Of a stretch of 64,000 nt of DNA, positions 9,032 through 18,496 are shown one piece after another. The position numbers were made by a program, and so were the translations under genes. The number at the start of each line of letters is the position of its first letter. Positions within the stretch are counted from its first letter, which is position 1. The stretch is taken from assembly GCF_029714945.1 (NCBI RefSeq), contig NZ_CP121634.1, positions 6,159,001 through 6,223,000 on the forward strand. Direction: 5' to 3'. This DNA comes from Bradyrhizobium sp. CIAT3101. GTDB lineage: Bacteria; Pseudomonadota; Alphaproteobacteria; Rhizobiales; Xanthobacteraceae. The notes beneath the pieces were generated by a model. It saw only the letters and a program-made list of their open reading frames with translations, searched no databases and was not told where the DNA came from.

Positions 9032-11161
9032 TCAGAGCAGGCCCGCGCCGCGGGCCCACTTGTACTTGGCACCCAGCACCTCGACCGGCAGTTCGGTCGA
9101 GTAAGCATAGGCAGGGATGCCGTTCTGGTAGAGATATTCGGCAGCTTCCTCGACCTCGACGTCGCCGGCGAGCGAGGCAACGATCGGCTTCACGAAGCCC
9201 TTCGCTTCCATCTCCTTCTTCACCTCGACCATGTTACGGGCGAACACCATCGGCGGCGTGACGATGGTGTGCCAGTAGCCGAGGATCAGCGAGTGGATGC
9301 GTTCGTCCGAGAGGCCGAGCTTCACCGTGTTGACGTAGGTGATCGGCGGCTCGCCGCCGGTGATATCCACAGGATTTCCGGCCGCGCCGAACGGCGGAAT
9401 GAACTTGCGGAAGGCCGCGTCGAGATCCGGCGGCATCGACATCAGCGACAGGCCGTTGTCGACGCAGGAGTCCGACAGCAGCACGCCCGAACCACCCGCA
9501 CCGGTGATGATCAGCACGTTCTCGCCCTTCGGCGTCGGCAGCACCGGGACGCCGCGGGCGAATTCGAGCAGCTGCCGCAGGCTGCGCGCGCGGATCACGC
9601 CGGATTGCGCCAGCACGTCCTCATAGATCTTGTCGTTGCCAGCGAGCGCGCCGGTGTGCGACGAGGCCGCCTTGGCGCCGGCCGAGGTGCGGCCCGCCTT
9701 GAGCACGACCACCGGCTTCTTCTTGGAGACGCGCTTGGCGGCCTCCGCAAAGGCGCGGCCATCCTTGAGGTCCTCGCAGTGCTGCGCGATCAGGTTCGTG
9801 TTCGGATCCTGCTCGAAGAAGGCGAGCAGATCGTCCTCGTCGATGTCGGACTTGTTGCCGAGGCCGACGATCGCCGACACACCCATTTTCGCCGAGCGCG
9901 AGAAGCCGATGATGGCCATGCCGATGCCGCCCGACTGCGACGATAGCGCCGCGTGGCCCTTGACGTCATAAGCCGTGCAGAAGGTCGCGCAGAGGTTCGC
10001 CGGCGTATAATAGAAGCCGTAGATGTTCGGCCCCATCAGGCGGATGTCGTATTTCTTGCCGACCTCGACGATCTCGGCCTGCAGCTCCGGTGCGCCGGCC
10101 TCGGCGAAGCCCGACGGGATCAGCACCGCACCCGGGATCTTCTTCTCGCCGCATTCGGTCAGCGCCGCAGCCACGAACTTCGCGGGGATCGCGAACACCG
10201 CGGTGTCGATCACACCAGGCACGTCCTTGACGCTCTTGTAGGCCTTGTAGCCGAGGATCTCGGAAGCCTTCGGGTGGATCGGATAGATCTCGCCCTTGTA
10301 ACCGCCGTTGATCAGGTTCTTCATCACCGAGTTGCCGATCTTGCCGTCCTCGGCGGAGGCGCCGACCACGGCGACCGCCTTCGGCTGCATGATGCGGCTC
10401 ATGGCAGCGACGATCTCCTCGGTCGGGCGCGGTTTCGGCTTGGGAACATAGGCGAAGTCGACGACGATGCGCACGTCGGCTGCAATCGCGTCCTTTGCGG
10501 TGGCGAACACAGGGTTGAGGTCGAGCTCGACGATTTCAGGGAAGTCGGTGACGAGCTGCGAGACCTTGACGATGACGTCGGCGAGCGCCGTACGGTTCAC
10601 CGGCTCGCCGCCGCGCACGCCCTTCAAGATTTCGTGTGCCTGAATGCCATCGAGCATCGACAGCGCATCTTCCTTGGTTGCGGGCGCGAGGCGGAAGGTG
10701 ATGTCCTTGAGCACCTCGACCAGCACGCCGCCGAGGCCGAAGGCCACCAGCTTGCCGAACGAACCGTCGGTGATCGAGCCGACGATGACTTCGGTGCCGC
10801 CGGCCAGCATCTGCTGTACCTGGATGCCCTCGATCTTGGCATCGGCCTTGTACTTCTTGGCATTGCCGAGAATGGTCTCGTAGGCCTTCTCGGCATCCTG
10901 CGCCGTCTTGACCCCGACGATGACGCCGCCGGCCTCGGTCTTGTGGAGAATGTCCGGCGAGACGATCTTCATCACCACCGGGAAGCCCATCGAAGACGCC
11001 ATCTTGCCCGCCTCGCCCGCCGACTTGGCCACGCCCTCCTTCGGCACCGGAATGCCGTAGGCGTCGCAGACCACCTTGCCTTCGGGGGCGGTCAGGCTGG
11101 TGCGGTTGTCGGCCTTGACCTGGTCAAGGACCTTGCGGACGACGTCTTTCGAATTGGACAT
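9032..11161 (-). CDS. ADP-forming acyl-CoA ligase (acetate-CoA ligase family, beta-alpha domain order); candidate oxalate-CoA ligase
   Basis: A 709-residue fusion. Residues 1-240 are an ATP-grasp (beta-like) domain: GFPVVMKIVSPDILHKTEAGG, VAFGLGGVLVEVLKD, ELDLNPVFA. From about 255 follow a CoA-binding Rossmann domain (PKAVAVVGASAEDGKIGNSV) and the succinyl-CoA-ligase-like domains, with the phosphorylatable His in SSHTGALAGND. The beta-then-alpha order is the reverse of the common archaeal alpha-beta fusion. The gene is divergent from gntR-oxc-frc and shares an operator-bearing intergenic region with them. Oxalate, formate or acetate are plausible substrates; oxalate is inferred from context only. 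Confidence 0.85.
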   Translation of the reverse strand: MSNSKDVVRKVLDQVKADNRTSLTAPEGKVVCDAYGIPVPKEGVAKSAGEAGKMASSMGFPVVMKIVSPDILHKTEAGGVIVGVKTAQDAEKAYETILGNAKKYKADAKIEGIQVQQMLAGGTEVIVGSITDGSFGKLVAFGLGGVLVEVLKDITFRLAPATKEDALSMLDGIQAHEILKGVRGGEPVNRTALADVIVKVSQLVTDFPEIVELDLNPVFATAKDAIAADVRIVVDFAYVPKPKPRPTEEIVAAMSRIMQPKAVAVVGASAEDGKIGNSVMKNLINGGYKGEIYPIHPKASEILGYKAYKSVKDVPGVIDTAVFAIPAKFVAAALTECGEKKIPGAVLIPSGFAEAGAPELQAEIVEVGKKYDIRLMGPNIYGFYYTPANLCATFCTAYDVKGHAALSSQSGGIGMAIIGFSRSAKMGVSAIVGLGNKSDIDEDDLLAFFEQDPNTNLIAQHCEDLKDGRAFAEAAKRVSKKKPVVVLKAGRTSAGAKAASSHTGALAGNDKIYEDVLAQSGVIRARSLRQLLEFARGVPVLPTPKGENVLIITGAGGSGVLLSDSCVDNGLSLMSMPPDLDAAFRKFIPPFGAAGNPVDITGGEPPITYVNTVKLGLSDERIHSLILGYWHTIVTPPMVFARNMVEVKKEMEAKGFVKPIVASLAGDVEVEEAAEYLYQNGIPAYAYSTELPVEVLGAKYKWARGAGLL

Positions 11162-11316
11162 GAGCTTCTCCCTTGACCTTCAGTTCTTGCTTTGCAAAGC
11201 GCGCGTGATGCGGCTGCCCGTGATACTTGCCATCGCCGCGCTCTGTTCCATTTGGCGGAACGGAGCGGCGAAATGCCTTGATTACTCCGCCAGCTTGGAT
11301 CAAAAATGGCTAGTGA

Positions 11317-11333
11317 TGGCATTTGGTATGCCA
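11317..11333. promoter_or_regulatory. GntR-type operator, copy 1 (acyl-CoA ligase side)
   Basis: TGGCATTTGGTATGCCA: perfect 6-bp arms TGGCAT/ATGCCA around 5 bases. On the minus strand a TTGACA (-35-like, 11344-11349) lies 10 bases upstream of the site. Occupancy would therefore block the ligase promoter, about 155 bp before its start codon. Confidence 0.75.
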
Positions 11334-11388
11334 GAAGCCAACTTGTCAAGTCAGAGACCGCCTTAGAACGCCGCAAAAAATAGGCAGC

Positions 11389-11414
11389 TTGACATTCTGG
11401 CATGTGGTATGCCA
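11389..11414 (+). promoter_or_regulatory. TTGACA -35 element plus GntR-type operator copy 2 (gntR-oxc-frc promoter)
   Basis: TTGACA at 11389-11394 is followed after 3 bases by TGGCATGTGGTATGCCA (11398-11414), with the same perfect arms as copy 1. The dyad fills the normal spacer between -35 and -10, as expected for a repressor site. A good -10 hexamer is not obvious. The gntR start is at 11471. Confidence 0.75.
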
Positions 11415-11470
11415 AAAACTTTCCGGTAAATATTCCTGTAAAAGACGACTCCCACTGGAGGAGAATCGTC

Positions 11471-12202
11471 GTGTCACTGCGGAAACCAACCAAGGCGTTG
11501 CCGAACATGGCCGAGGCAGACATCGCAATCGTTCGTATTGCCCCGGAGAGCAGCTTCAAGAACAAGGCGTATGACGCCTTGAAGGAAGCCATCCTCAAGA
11601 TGGACATCTATTCGACGCCCGAGCCGGTGATGCTGGACGAGCGCGCACTGTCCGAACGCCTGGGCGTCAGCCGCACGCCGATCCGCGAAGCCATCGCGAT
11701 GCTCGAGCAGGACGGTTTCGTGAAGACCGTGCCGCGCCGCGGCATCATGGTCGTGCGCCGGACCAAGAGCGAGATCGTCGACATGATCCGCGCCTGGGCG
11801 GCGCTGGAGAGCATGGCCGCGCGCCTCATCACCACCACCGCGCGCAAGAAGGACATTTCGGCGCTGCGCGACTTCTTCAAGGACTTCGGCAAGGACCGCC
11901 TGCCCGAGGATCACGTCGAGGAATATTCGCGCGCCAACATCGCCTTCCACCAGTCGCTGATCTCGCTGTCGGAATCGCCGGTGCTGGTCGATCTCACCAA
12001 CGACCTGCTGCTGCACGTGCGCGGCTATCGCCAGCTGACGATCGGCCGCAAGGACCGCACCGCGACCTCGCTGCCCGAGCATCTCGCCATGATCGAAGCG
12101 CTGGAGGCACGCGACACCGAGCTCGCCGAGAAGCGCGCCCGCGACCACACCCTTGGCCTTGCCGCTTACGTCGAAGCGCATGGCCAGGAACTGTTCACGT
12201 AA
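11471..12202 (+). CDS. GntR-family (FCD subfamily) regulator of the oxalate genes
   Basis: A 243-residue protein. The winged helix lies around residues 35-90 ([45 protein letters not shown]). The all-helical FCD effector domain follows, with its metal/ligand residues in [17 protein letters not shown] and [14 protein letters not shown]. The GTG start at 11471 was chosen for the ideal GGAGGAG seven bases upstream. It heads gntR-oxc-frc (74 bp, then 63 bp gaps) and faces the acyl-CoA ligase. The two dyads in front of it match four more beside the transporters, so it is the obvious candidate regulator. The effector may be oxalate, oxalyl-CoA or formyl-CoA (inference). Confidence 0.93.
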   Translation: MSLRKPTKALPNMAEADIAIVRIAPESSFKNKAYDALKEAILKMDIYSTPEPVMLDERALSERLGVSRTPIREAIAMLEQDGFVKTVPRRGIMVVRRTKSEIVDMIRAWAALESMAARLITTTARKKDISALRDFFKDFGKDRLPEDHVEEYSRANIAFHQSLISLSESPVLVDLTNDLLLHVRGYRQLTIGRKDRTATSLPEHLAMIEALEARDTELAEKRARDHTLGLAAYVEAHGQELFT

Positions 12203-12229
12203 CTCTTCACCTAGCAACATTCACCAGAA

Positions 12230-12246
12230 GGGCGAAAAATTCGCCC
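12230..12246 (+). other. Small hairpin between gntR and oxc
   Basis: GGGCGAA and TTCGCCC form a 7-bp stem with an AAA loop, 31 bp before the oxc start codon. It could lower read-through from gntR or protect the oxc-frc message. There is no T-run, and the role is undetermined. Confidence 0.35.
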
Positions 12247-12276
12247 CGTTATCTTGAGACCAGGGAGACAAGGCCC

Positions 12277-14010
12277 ATGCTGAACACCGCGACCAAGTCC
12301 GAAGCACCGGGCACCGAGCAGGAACTGACGGATGGTTTCCATCTCGTCATCGACGCGCTCAAGCTGAACGGCATCAACACCATCTATAATGTGCCGGGCA
12401 TCCCGATCACGGATCTGGGCCGCATGGCGCAGGCCGAAGGCATTCGCGTGATCTCCTTCCGCCACGAGCAGAACGCCGGTTACGCCGCAGGCATCGCCGG
12501 CTATCTCACCAAGAAGCCCGGCGTCTGCCTCACGGTGTCGGCGCCCGGTTTCCTCAATGGTCTCACTGCGCTCGCACACGCCACCACCAACTGCTATCCG
12601 ATGATCCTGGTCTCGGGCTCCTCCGAGCGCGAGATCGTCGACCTCCAGCAGGGCGACTATGAAGAAATGGACCAGCTCGCGATCGCCAAGCCGCTGTGCA
12701 AGGCGGCCTATCGCGTGCTGCACGCCCAGGATATCGGCATCGCTTTCGCCCGCGCCATCCGCGCCGCGGTCTCGGGCCGTCCGGGCGGCGTCTATCTCGA
12801 CCTGCCGGCAAAACTGTTCGGCCAGGTGATGAACGCCGAGGCCGGCCAGAAGTCGCTGGTCAAGGTGATCGACGCGGCTCCGGCGCAGATCCCCTCGCCC
12901 GCTTCGGTCAAACGCGCGCTCGACGTGCTCAAGGCCGCAAAGCGTCCGCTCATCATCCTCGGCAAGGGCGCGGCCTACGCGCAGGCCGATGAAGAGATCA
13001 AGACCTTCGTCGAGAAGAGCGGCGTGCCGTTCCTGCCCATGAGCATGGCCAAGGGCCTGCTGCCCGACACCCATCCGCAGTGCGCAGGTGCTGCGCGTTC
13101 GACGGTGCTGAAGGACTCCGACGTCGTCATGCTGATCGGCGCGCGGCTGAACTGGCTGCTTTCGCACGGCAAGGGCAAGAGCTGGGGCGAAGCGCCGAAG
13201 AAGTTCATCCAGGTCGACATCGAGCCGAAGGAAATGGACTCCAACGTCGAGATCGTCGCGCCCGTCGTCGGCGACATCGGCTCGGTCGTCTCCGCCTTCA
13301 ACCAGGCCATCGCTACGGGCTGGACCGCACCGCCGGTGGAATGGACCAAGGCCATCGTGACCAAGCGCGATGAGAATGTCGCCAAGATGGCGCCGAAGCT
13401 CATGAACAACAAGTCGCCGATGGATTATCACGGCGCGCTCGGCGTGCTGAAGAACGTGATCAAGGATCATCCCGAGGCGATCCTCGTCAACGAAGGCGCC
13501 AACACGCTCGACCTCGCTCGCGGCGTCATCGACATGTACCGCCCGCGCAAGCGTCTCGACGTCGGCACCTGGGGCGTGATGGGCATCGGCATGGGCCAGG
13601 CGATCGCGGCTGCGCTCGAAACCGGCCACCCCGTGCTGGCGGTTGAAGGCGACTCGGCCTTCGGCTTCTCCGGCATGGAGGTCGAGACCATCTGCCGCTA
13701 CAATTTGCCGATCTGCGTCGTCATCTTCAACAATGACGGCATCTATCGCGGCACCGACGTCAACAGCGTCAACGCCGATCCGGCAACGACCGTGTTCGTC
13801 AAGGGCGCACGCTACGACAAGATGATGGAAGCCTTCGGCGGCGTCGGCGTGAATGCGACCTCGCCCGACGAGCTCAAGCGCGCCGTCAACGAGGCGATGG
13901 CGTCCGGCAAGCCGACGCTGATCAACGCGGTGATCGATCCGGCCGCGGGCTCGGAGAGCGGCCGCATCGGCAACCTCAATCCGCAGAGCGTTCTGCAGAA
14001 GAAGAAGTAA
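12277..14010 (+). CDS. oxc: Oxalyl-CoA decarboxylase
   Basis: A ThDP/Mg-dependent enzyme that decarboxylates oxalyl-CoA to formyl-CoA and CO2, typically activated by ADP. The 577 residues are close to the Oxalobacter formigenes enzyme in length. The catalytic Glu64 sits in [13 protein letters not shown], and the PP-domain motif is [20 protein letters not shown] with [10 protein letters not shown] (about residues 455-490). The N-terminal [18 protein letters not shown] is characteristic. A GGGAG ribosome-binding site lies about 12 bases upstream of ATG. It is followed 63 bp later by frc, its obligate partner. Confidence 0.97.
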   Translation: MLNTATKSEAPGTEQELTDGFHLVIDALKLNGINTIYNVPGIPITDLGRMAQAEGIRVISFRHEQNAGYAAGIAGYLTKKPGVCLTVSAPGFLNGLTALAHATTNCYPMILVSGSSEREIVDLQQGDYEEMDQLAIAKPLCKAAYRVLHAQDIGIAFARAIRAAVSGRPGGVYLDLPAKLFGQVMNAEAGQKSLVKVIDAAPAQIPSPASVKRALDVLKAAKRPLIILGKGAAYAQADEEIKTFVEKSGVPFLPMSMAKGLLPDTHPQCAGAARSTVLKDSDVVMLIGARLNWLLSHGKGKSWGEAPKKFIQVDIEPKEMDSNVEIVAPVVGDIGSVVSAFNQAIATGWTAPPVEWTKAIVTKRDENVAKMAPKLMNNKSPMDYHGALGVLKNVIKDHPEAILVNEGANTLDLARGVIDMYRPRKRLDVGTWGVMGIGMGQAIAAALETGHPVLAVEGDSAFGFSGMEVETICRYNLPICVVIFNNDGIYRGTDVNSVNADPATTVFVKGARYDKMMEAFGGVGVNATSPDELKRAVNEAMASGKPTLINAVIDPAAGSESGRIGNLNPQSVLQKKK

Positions 14011-14073
14011 GTCCACCCCCTCAACCTTTATTCCCTGCGGTTCGCGGGGGCAGACAGAGTACGGAGCAACACA

Positions 14074-15351
14074 ATGACCAAAGCGCTCGAGGGCGTTCGC
14101 ATTCTCGACTTCACCCACGTCCAGTCCGGACCGACCTGCACGCAGCTGCTCGCATGGTTCGGCGCCGACGTGATCAAGGTGGAACGCCCGGGCGTGGGTG
14201 ACATCACCCGCGGCCAGCTGCAGGACATCCCGAACGTGGACAGCCTGTATTTCACCATGCTCAACCACAACAAGCGCTCGATCACGCTCGACACCAAGAA
14301 CCCCAAGGGCAAGGAAGTCCTCACCGAGCTGATCAAGAAGTGCGACGTGCTGGTCGAGAACTTCGGCCCCGGCGTGCTCGACCGCATGGGTTTCCCCTGG
14401 GAGAAGATCCAGGCGATCAACCCGAAGATGATCGTCGCCTCGATCAAGGGCTTTGGCCCCGGACCGTACGAAGACTGCAAGGTCTATGAGAACGTCGCGC
14501 AGTGCACCGGCGGCGCCGCCTCGACCACCGGCTTCCGCGATGGCCTGCCGCTCGTGACCGGCGCGCAGATCGGCGACAGCGGCACCGGCCTGCATCTGGC
14601 GCTCGGCATCGTCACCGCGCTCTATCAGCGCACGCATTCGGGCAAGGGCCAGCGCGTCACCGCCGCGATGCAGGACGGCGTGCTCAATCTCGCCCGCGTC
14701 AAGCTGCGCGACCAGCAGCGTCTCGCCCACGGCCCGCTCAAGGAATACAGCCAGTTCGGCGAAGGCATTCCGTTCGGCGATGCCGTGCCGCGCGCCGGCA
14801 ACGATTCCGGCGGTGGCCAGCCCGGCCGCATCCTGAAGTGCAAGGGCTGGGAGACCGATCCCAACGCCTACATCTACTTCATCACCCAGGCCCCGGTCTG
14901 GGAGAAGATCTGCGACGTGATCGGCGAGCCGACCTGGAAGACCGATCCGAACTACGCCAAGCCCCCGGCCCGCCTGCCGCGCCTGAACGAGATCTTCGCC
15001 CGCATCGAGCAGTGGACGATGACCAAGACCAAGTTCGAGGCGATGGAGATCCTCAACAAGGACGACATCCCCTGCGGCCCGATCCTGTCGATGAAGGAGA
15101 TCGCCGAGGACCAGTCGCTGCGCGCGACCGGCACCGTGGTCGAGGTCGATCACCCGACCCGCGGCAAGTACATCTCGGTCGGCAACCCGATCAAGCTGTC
15201 GGATTCACCGAGCGACGTCACCCGCTCCCCGCTGCTCGGCGAGCACACCGACGAGATCCTGCGCGCCGTGCTCGGCTTCAGCGACCACCAGGTCGCCGAC
15301 ATCCACAAGTCCGGCGCGCTCGACCCGCCGCAGAAGCAGGCCGCTGAGTAA
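14074..15351 (+). CDS. frc: Formyl-CoA:oxalate CoA-transferase
   Basis: A class III CoA-transferase moving CoA from formyl-CoA to oxalate, regenerating oxalyl-CoA for Oxc and releasing formate. The 425 residues have the family length. The catalytic Asp168 is in [17 protein letters not shown]. The flexible glycine loop is [14 protein letters not shown]. The N-terminal CoA-binding segment is [20 protein letters not shown] good rho-independent terminator follows 24 bp after the stop, closing the gntR-oxc-frc unit. The formate formed could be oxidised by the fds enzyme encoded 32 kb away. Confidence 0.97.
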   Translation: MTKALEGVRILDFTHVQSGPTCTQLLAWFGADVIKVERPGVGDITRGQLQDIPNVDSLYFTMLNHNKRSITLDTKNPKGKEVLTELIKKCDVLVENFGPGVLDRMGFPWEKIQAINPKMIVASIKGFGPGPYEDCKVYENVAQCTGGAASTTGFRDGLPLVTGAQIGDSGTGLHLALGIVTALYQRTHSGKGQRVTAAMQDGVLNLARVKLRDQQRLAHGPLKEYSQFGEGIPFGDAVPRAGNDSGGGQPGRILKCKGWETDPNAYIYFITQAPVWEKICDVIGEPTWKTDPNYAKPPARLPRLNEIFARIEQWTMTKTKFEAMEILNKDDIPCGPILSMKEIAEDQSLRATGTVVEVDHPTRGKYISVGNPIKLSDSPSDVTRSPLLGEHTDEILRAVLGFSDHQVADIHKSGALDPPQKQAAE

Positions 15352-15374
15352 GCGACGCCACAACGCGCGAGACC

Positions 15375-15404
15375 AAAGGGCCGCCCATCGAGGCGGCCCT
15401 TTTT
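15375..15404 (+). terminator. Rho-independent terminator after frc
   Basis: AAAGGGCCGCC (15375-15385) pairs with GGCGGCCCTTT around CATCGA and runs into a T5 tract. Confidence 0.9.
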
Positions 15405-15809
15405 GTTTGCAATCCCAAGCCCAAACCAAAACTGGAAAACAACCCCATGCACAGTAGCCAATCCCTTGGCTGCAGAAGCAGATTTCGAATTTTACGAATT
15501 TTGGTTGACGCGTCGGGCAAAACAGGGGTAATCTGTCACAATCCGAAAAGCGAAGGTCGGCCCATAAGGGCATCTCGACGCAGAGGCTCACCTCTGCCGC
15601 GCCTCGACCATTGGCCGGTTGGCGACCAGCCCCGCCTTTTTATTGGCGTCGGATAGTCTTTCGAGGAACCGAGGCGGTCGGCGTCAGTTGTTTATCCAGA
15701 CCCGACTTCTCCACGCCAAGGACAACGCCTGTTTCACCAGCCCGCGAACGCGGACGGGACGTCGGCGAATTCGCGGGCCACACAGTTTCAAACACATCGA
15801 GATCGACAC
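15405..15809. other. Intergenic stretch without recognised features
   Basis: About 400 bp. Short open frames exist but none has a convincing ribosome-binding site or recognisable product. No repeat shared with the rest of the window was seen. Confidence 0.5.
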
Positions 15810-15992
15810 ATGTTGAGAGATCATTCCTCTGATCGCGCCAGGCGCGAAGCCGACAAGGCGTTCAAGCCCGTCAAACCGCAGAAGCCGATGAACGACTATG
15901 CGAGGGCCCAGCACTCCCTCCACGAGAACCGCGAGCGGCTCAAAGCGGAACGATTGGCCCGCGAAGCTCGGTCAAAGGCCGGCGAAGACTAG
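15810..15992 (+). CDS. Small charged hypothetical protein (60 aa)
   Basis: A 60-residue, strongly basic and acidic protein, predicted helical (DYARAQHSLHENRERLKAER followed by LAREAR). It has no signal peptide or membrane segment. The composition suggests a soluble nucleic-acid- or ribosome-associated peptide, but no family was recognised. The Shine-Dalgarno is weak (GAGATCG). Coding is supported mainly by coding-like composition and an uninterrupted frame. Confidence 0.5.
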   Translation: MLRDHSSDRARREADKAFKPVKPQKPMNDYARAQHSLHENRERLKAERLAREARSKAGED

Positions 15993-16074
15993 GGCGTGTG
16001 CTCACAAGGGCGGCGTCGGATTCTGATAACGCCAAGCGCGGTTAAGGGCCGCGTAAGAAAGGCCGATGTCGCCT

Positions 16075-16137
16075 TGTGGCCCTTAGCTGACTATTTTGAG
16101 TGTCCGGCCAGATGTCAGCTTTTGACCCGATGCGGAC
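16075..16137. repeat. CCCTTAGC-GAC repeat, diverged copy
   Basis: Contains GGCCCTTAGCTGAC, followed about 35 bases later by TGTCAGCTTTTGACCC. The pattern (CCCTTAGCxGAC, then GTCxGCTT.TGACCC) recurs at 16546-16653 and 18345-18404. Confidence 0.5.
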
Positions 16138-16234
16138 CTCGTGCGCTTCATTCAAATTTGAGCAGTTGGTGGCGGGAAGAGTAGATGTACTCGGCTTAAG
16201 CAGTGGTTTGAAGAAAACAAACCGGTGAACAGGG

Positions 16235-16537
16235 ATGTATCGAGAGCAGTCTATCTGGAAGCGAATTGACGCCCAAAGAGCTGTCCAATTCCGATGCTTT
16301 GAGGACGTCGCGTCGCATCTTTTCTGCGTCCAAAGCGCTGACTTTTATAGCTTGCCGATGACTCTCAACGCCCGCTCTGGCTTCGATCGCCAATTTGTAG
16401 AGCTTTTTATCGAAGTCGAGCCGGTTGAACGCAGCGAATGGTTCGGGACGATTGAGGAGGCCATTGCTGCGCATGAGGAGAAGTTTTTCTCAATGGGACG
16501 TGATCTAGCCGACCAAGAAAAAAAGCAATTACGATGA
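16235..16537 (+). CDS. Hypothetical protein (100 aa)
   Basis: An unrecognised 100-residue soluble protein. It has mixed composition, a plausible N-terminal beta-rich half and a charged C-terminal helix (EEAIAAHEEKFFSMGRDLAD). It is flanked on both sides by copies of the CCCTTAGC repeat. The ribosome-binding site is poor (AGGG abuts the ATG), so the start or even coding status is uncertain. An antisense frame over the same bases looks less protein-like. Confidence 0.45.
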   Translation: MYREQSIWKRIDAQRAVQFRCFEDVASHLFCVQSADFYSLPMTLNARSGFDRQFVELFIEVEPVERSEWFGTIEEAIAAHEEKFFSMGRDLADQEKKQLR

Positions 16538-16653
16538 CGTCCGGAAATGGCCCGTAGCCGACCTTCTAGCGTCGCCCGCGACCGTCAGCTTGTGACCCTT
16601 AGCGGACTCCAGGGCTTGACGCCCCCCGCCCCGCCGGCGTCCGCTTCCGAGCC
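16538..16653. repeat. CCCTTAGCGGAC repeat, upstream copy flanking the TolB/TPR gene
   Basis: 16592-16653 carries GACCCTTAGCGGACTCCAGG, then a GCCCC-rich core and GTCCGCTTCCGAGCC. It aligns nearly base for base with 18345-18404. A shorter related piece (ATGGCCCGTAGCCGACC) begins at 16547. The ends CCCTTAGCGGAC and GTCCGCTTxxGA are inverted partners (GCGGAC/GTCCGC). Confidence 0.75.
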
Positions 16654-16857
16654 ATAATGACGTTGGCAATCGAAGCTGCCGGCAGCCACTTTAGACCCAT
16701 AGCTGACTTCATCGGTAATCTGGTCTGGCAAGTCGATTGCCTGTTTGCAGGATTATCTCCGATCCATCCGCTCGCTGAATGCGAAAGGGCTTCCGGCACA
16801 ATCCGAGCGAGTATATGCTCGAAGACATTCGCGAATGCTCTGGGCGAGGCCAGGACT

Positions 16858-18333
16858 ATGAGCGATGCGGGTTCGTCGGGCGACGGCGCGGATCTCACGG
16901 AGCACAGCGGGCCTGCTCCGCCTCTGAAACGAGCTCGCTTCATCTCTGATCGCCTGCGCTATCGAGTGAGCAATTTCGGTGCAGCGATTGCGTCAGTTGC
17001 TGCAATCGGCGCTGTTATCGGCGGCTTGGCGGGATATTGGACTACATGGAAGGTGGTGAAGACGGAGATATTTCACGAGGGCCAAAGCCTGCAGCAAAAA
17101 GCAGCGTCGCGGCCGGGAGTCGTCCCACGGCTCTCGCTGATTGTTCTCCCTTTCGCCAATCTGAGCAAAGACCCCGAACAAGATTACTTTGCCGATGGCG
17201 TTACGACCGACCTGACCACCGATCTCGCGCAAATACCAGGCGCTTTCGTGATCGGGCGCGGAACAGCCTTCACCTACAAGAACAAGCCAGTTGATCTCAA
17301 AGTGCTCGGCAAGGAGCTGGGGATCAGGTGGGCGGTACAGGGGGCCGTGCAGCGCACCCGCGAATACATCCGCCTCAATGTTTCGCTATCCGATCTCTCG
17401 ACAGGAAGCGATTTTTGGTCGGATCGGTTTGACGGTGATCGTTCCAACCTGGCCGATCTCCACGATCAGGTCGTGGCAAGGCTTGGGCGCTCGCTGAATG
17501 TCGAGCTGATGCGAGCCGAAAGCCGACGCGGAAACTCCGAACATGGCAATCCGGACGCCATCGATCTTACCATGCGCGGATGGGCCAAACGCTTTGAGCA
17601 GCCTTTAACGCAGGCCTCGATGCGCCAAGCCATAGAGTTGTTCGACAACGCTCTCCAACTTGATCCCGGCCATGTCGATGCGATGATCGGGAAGGCGTCG
17701 AGCCTCGCTACGATCCTAAAAAGTCAATGGTCCACGTCCGACGACGATCTGCGGGTCGCATCCGATTTGATTGACAGAGCGCTCGCCAAATGGCCAACGA
17801 ACGCCTTGGCCCATTCGGTGAAAGGAGACACACTCGGTTTCGGTCATCCCGAGGCGGCCATTGCCGAATTTGACACTGCGCTGCAGCTAGATCCCAATTA
17901 TCCGCCAGCCTATCAGAATAAAGGAGCCGCTCTCACGCTCTTGGGACGGTCGCGGGAGGCACTTGCTCCCCTTCAGATCGCGCTTCGCTTGAGCCCAAAG
18001 GATCCTTCTGCGGCACTGATGCACTTTTTGTTGTGTCATGCTCATCTGCATCTTCGCGAGTACGCTGAGGCTATTGATGAATGCAGACGGTCGATCAACC
18101 TGAACAACCTGCTCTGGCTCCCCTGGGTTGATCTCGTTGTGGCTTACCAGGCGACGGGGCAGTTTGATGAAACGAAACAAGCGCTGGCACAATTGTACGA
18201 CCTGCGCCCCGACTTCACGGTGCAGCGCTATCAACAACTCGTCTTCAAAATGTCGAGCAATCCGCGGTTCCGCGATGAAATTACCGAAATATTCGTCGAA
18301 GGGATGAGAAAGGCAGGTGTCCGTGAGCACTGA
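16858..18333 (+). CDS. TolB/FlgO-like and TPR-repeat membrane protein
   Basis: A 491-residue protein. A short cytoplasmic N-terminus precedes a membrane helix (AAIASVAAIGAVIGGLAGYW, about residues 40-60). Then comes the TolB-N-like domain seen in Rhizobiales adenylate-cyclase and CadC relatives (IVLPFANLSKDPEQDYFADG, VIGRGTAFTYKNK, ELGIRWAVQGAVQR). TPR units follow to the C-terminus (FDTALQLDPNYPPAYQNKGA and others). Homologous architectures usually begin with a cyclase or DNA-binding domain; none is present here. Start 16858 is preferred for the AGGA in front and because the upstream extension lacks domain character. Function unknown; probably a scaffold. Confidence 0.8.
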   Translation: MSDAGSSGDGADLTEHSGPAPPLKRARFISDRLRYRVSNFGAAIASVAAIGAVIGGLAGYWTTWKVVKTEIFHEGQSLQQKAASRPGVVPRLSLIVLPFANLSKDPEQDYFADGVTTDLTTDLAQIPGAFVIGRGTAFTYKNKPVDLKVLGKELGIRWAVQGAVQRTREYIRLNVSLSDLSTGSDFWSDRFDGDRSNLADLHDQVVARLGRSLNVELMRAESRRGNSEHGNPDAIDLTMRGWAKRFEQPLTQASMRQAIELFDNALQLDPGHVDAMIGKASSLATILKSQWSTSDDDLRVASDLIDRALAKWPTNALAHSVKGDTLGFGHPEAAIAEFDTALQLDPNYPPAYQNKGAALTLLGRSREALAPLQIALRLSPKDPSAALMHFLLCHAHLHLREYAEAIDECRRSINLNNLLWLPWVDLVVAYQATGQFDETKQALAQLYDLRPDFTVQRYQQLVFKMSSNPRFRDEITEIFVEGMRKAGVREH

Positions 18334-18344
18334 GGTCCTCGCCT

Positions 18345-18404
18345 GTGGCCCTTAGCGGACTCCAGGCTTGAACGCCCCTGCCCCGCCGGGGTCCGCTTCT
18401 GACC
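18345..18404. repeat. CCCTTAGCGGAC repeat, downstream copy
   Basis: GGCCCTTAGCGGACTCCAGG, then a GCCCC-rich core and GTCCGCTTCTGACCCC, in the same orientation as 16592-16653. The pair brackets the TolB/TPR gene as direct repeats. Confidence 0.75.
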
Positions 18405-18496
18405 CCAAGCGGACATGGGGCCCTTTTTTCCCTCACGCCGAGGACTACTCTCGCTCGATGACATGCTAAGGTCTTATTCTCGGTAGGACAATTCGT

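Noticed and set aside
8971..9180. Upstream extension of the IclR gene into the ligase 3' end
   Set aside because: It crosses the CACCTCTCCCC hairpin and encodes low-complexity Arg/Ser sequence; MSKNVIRRK at 8970 is the sensible start.
12211..15153. 980-codon open frame antisense to oxc and frc
   Set aside because: It mirrors two well-supported genes, has Arg/His/Asp-rich composition without domains, and arises from the GC-rich third positions of the real genes.
16657..16857. Upstream extension of the TolB/TPR gene by 67 codons
   Set aside because: It has no domain character, overlaps the end of the repeat region, and the downstream ATG at 16858 has a better ribosome-binding site.
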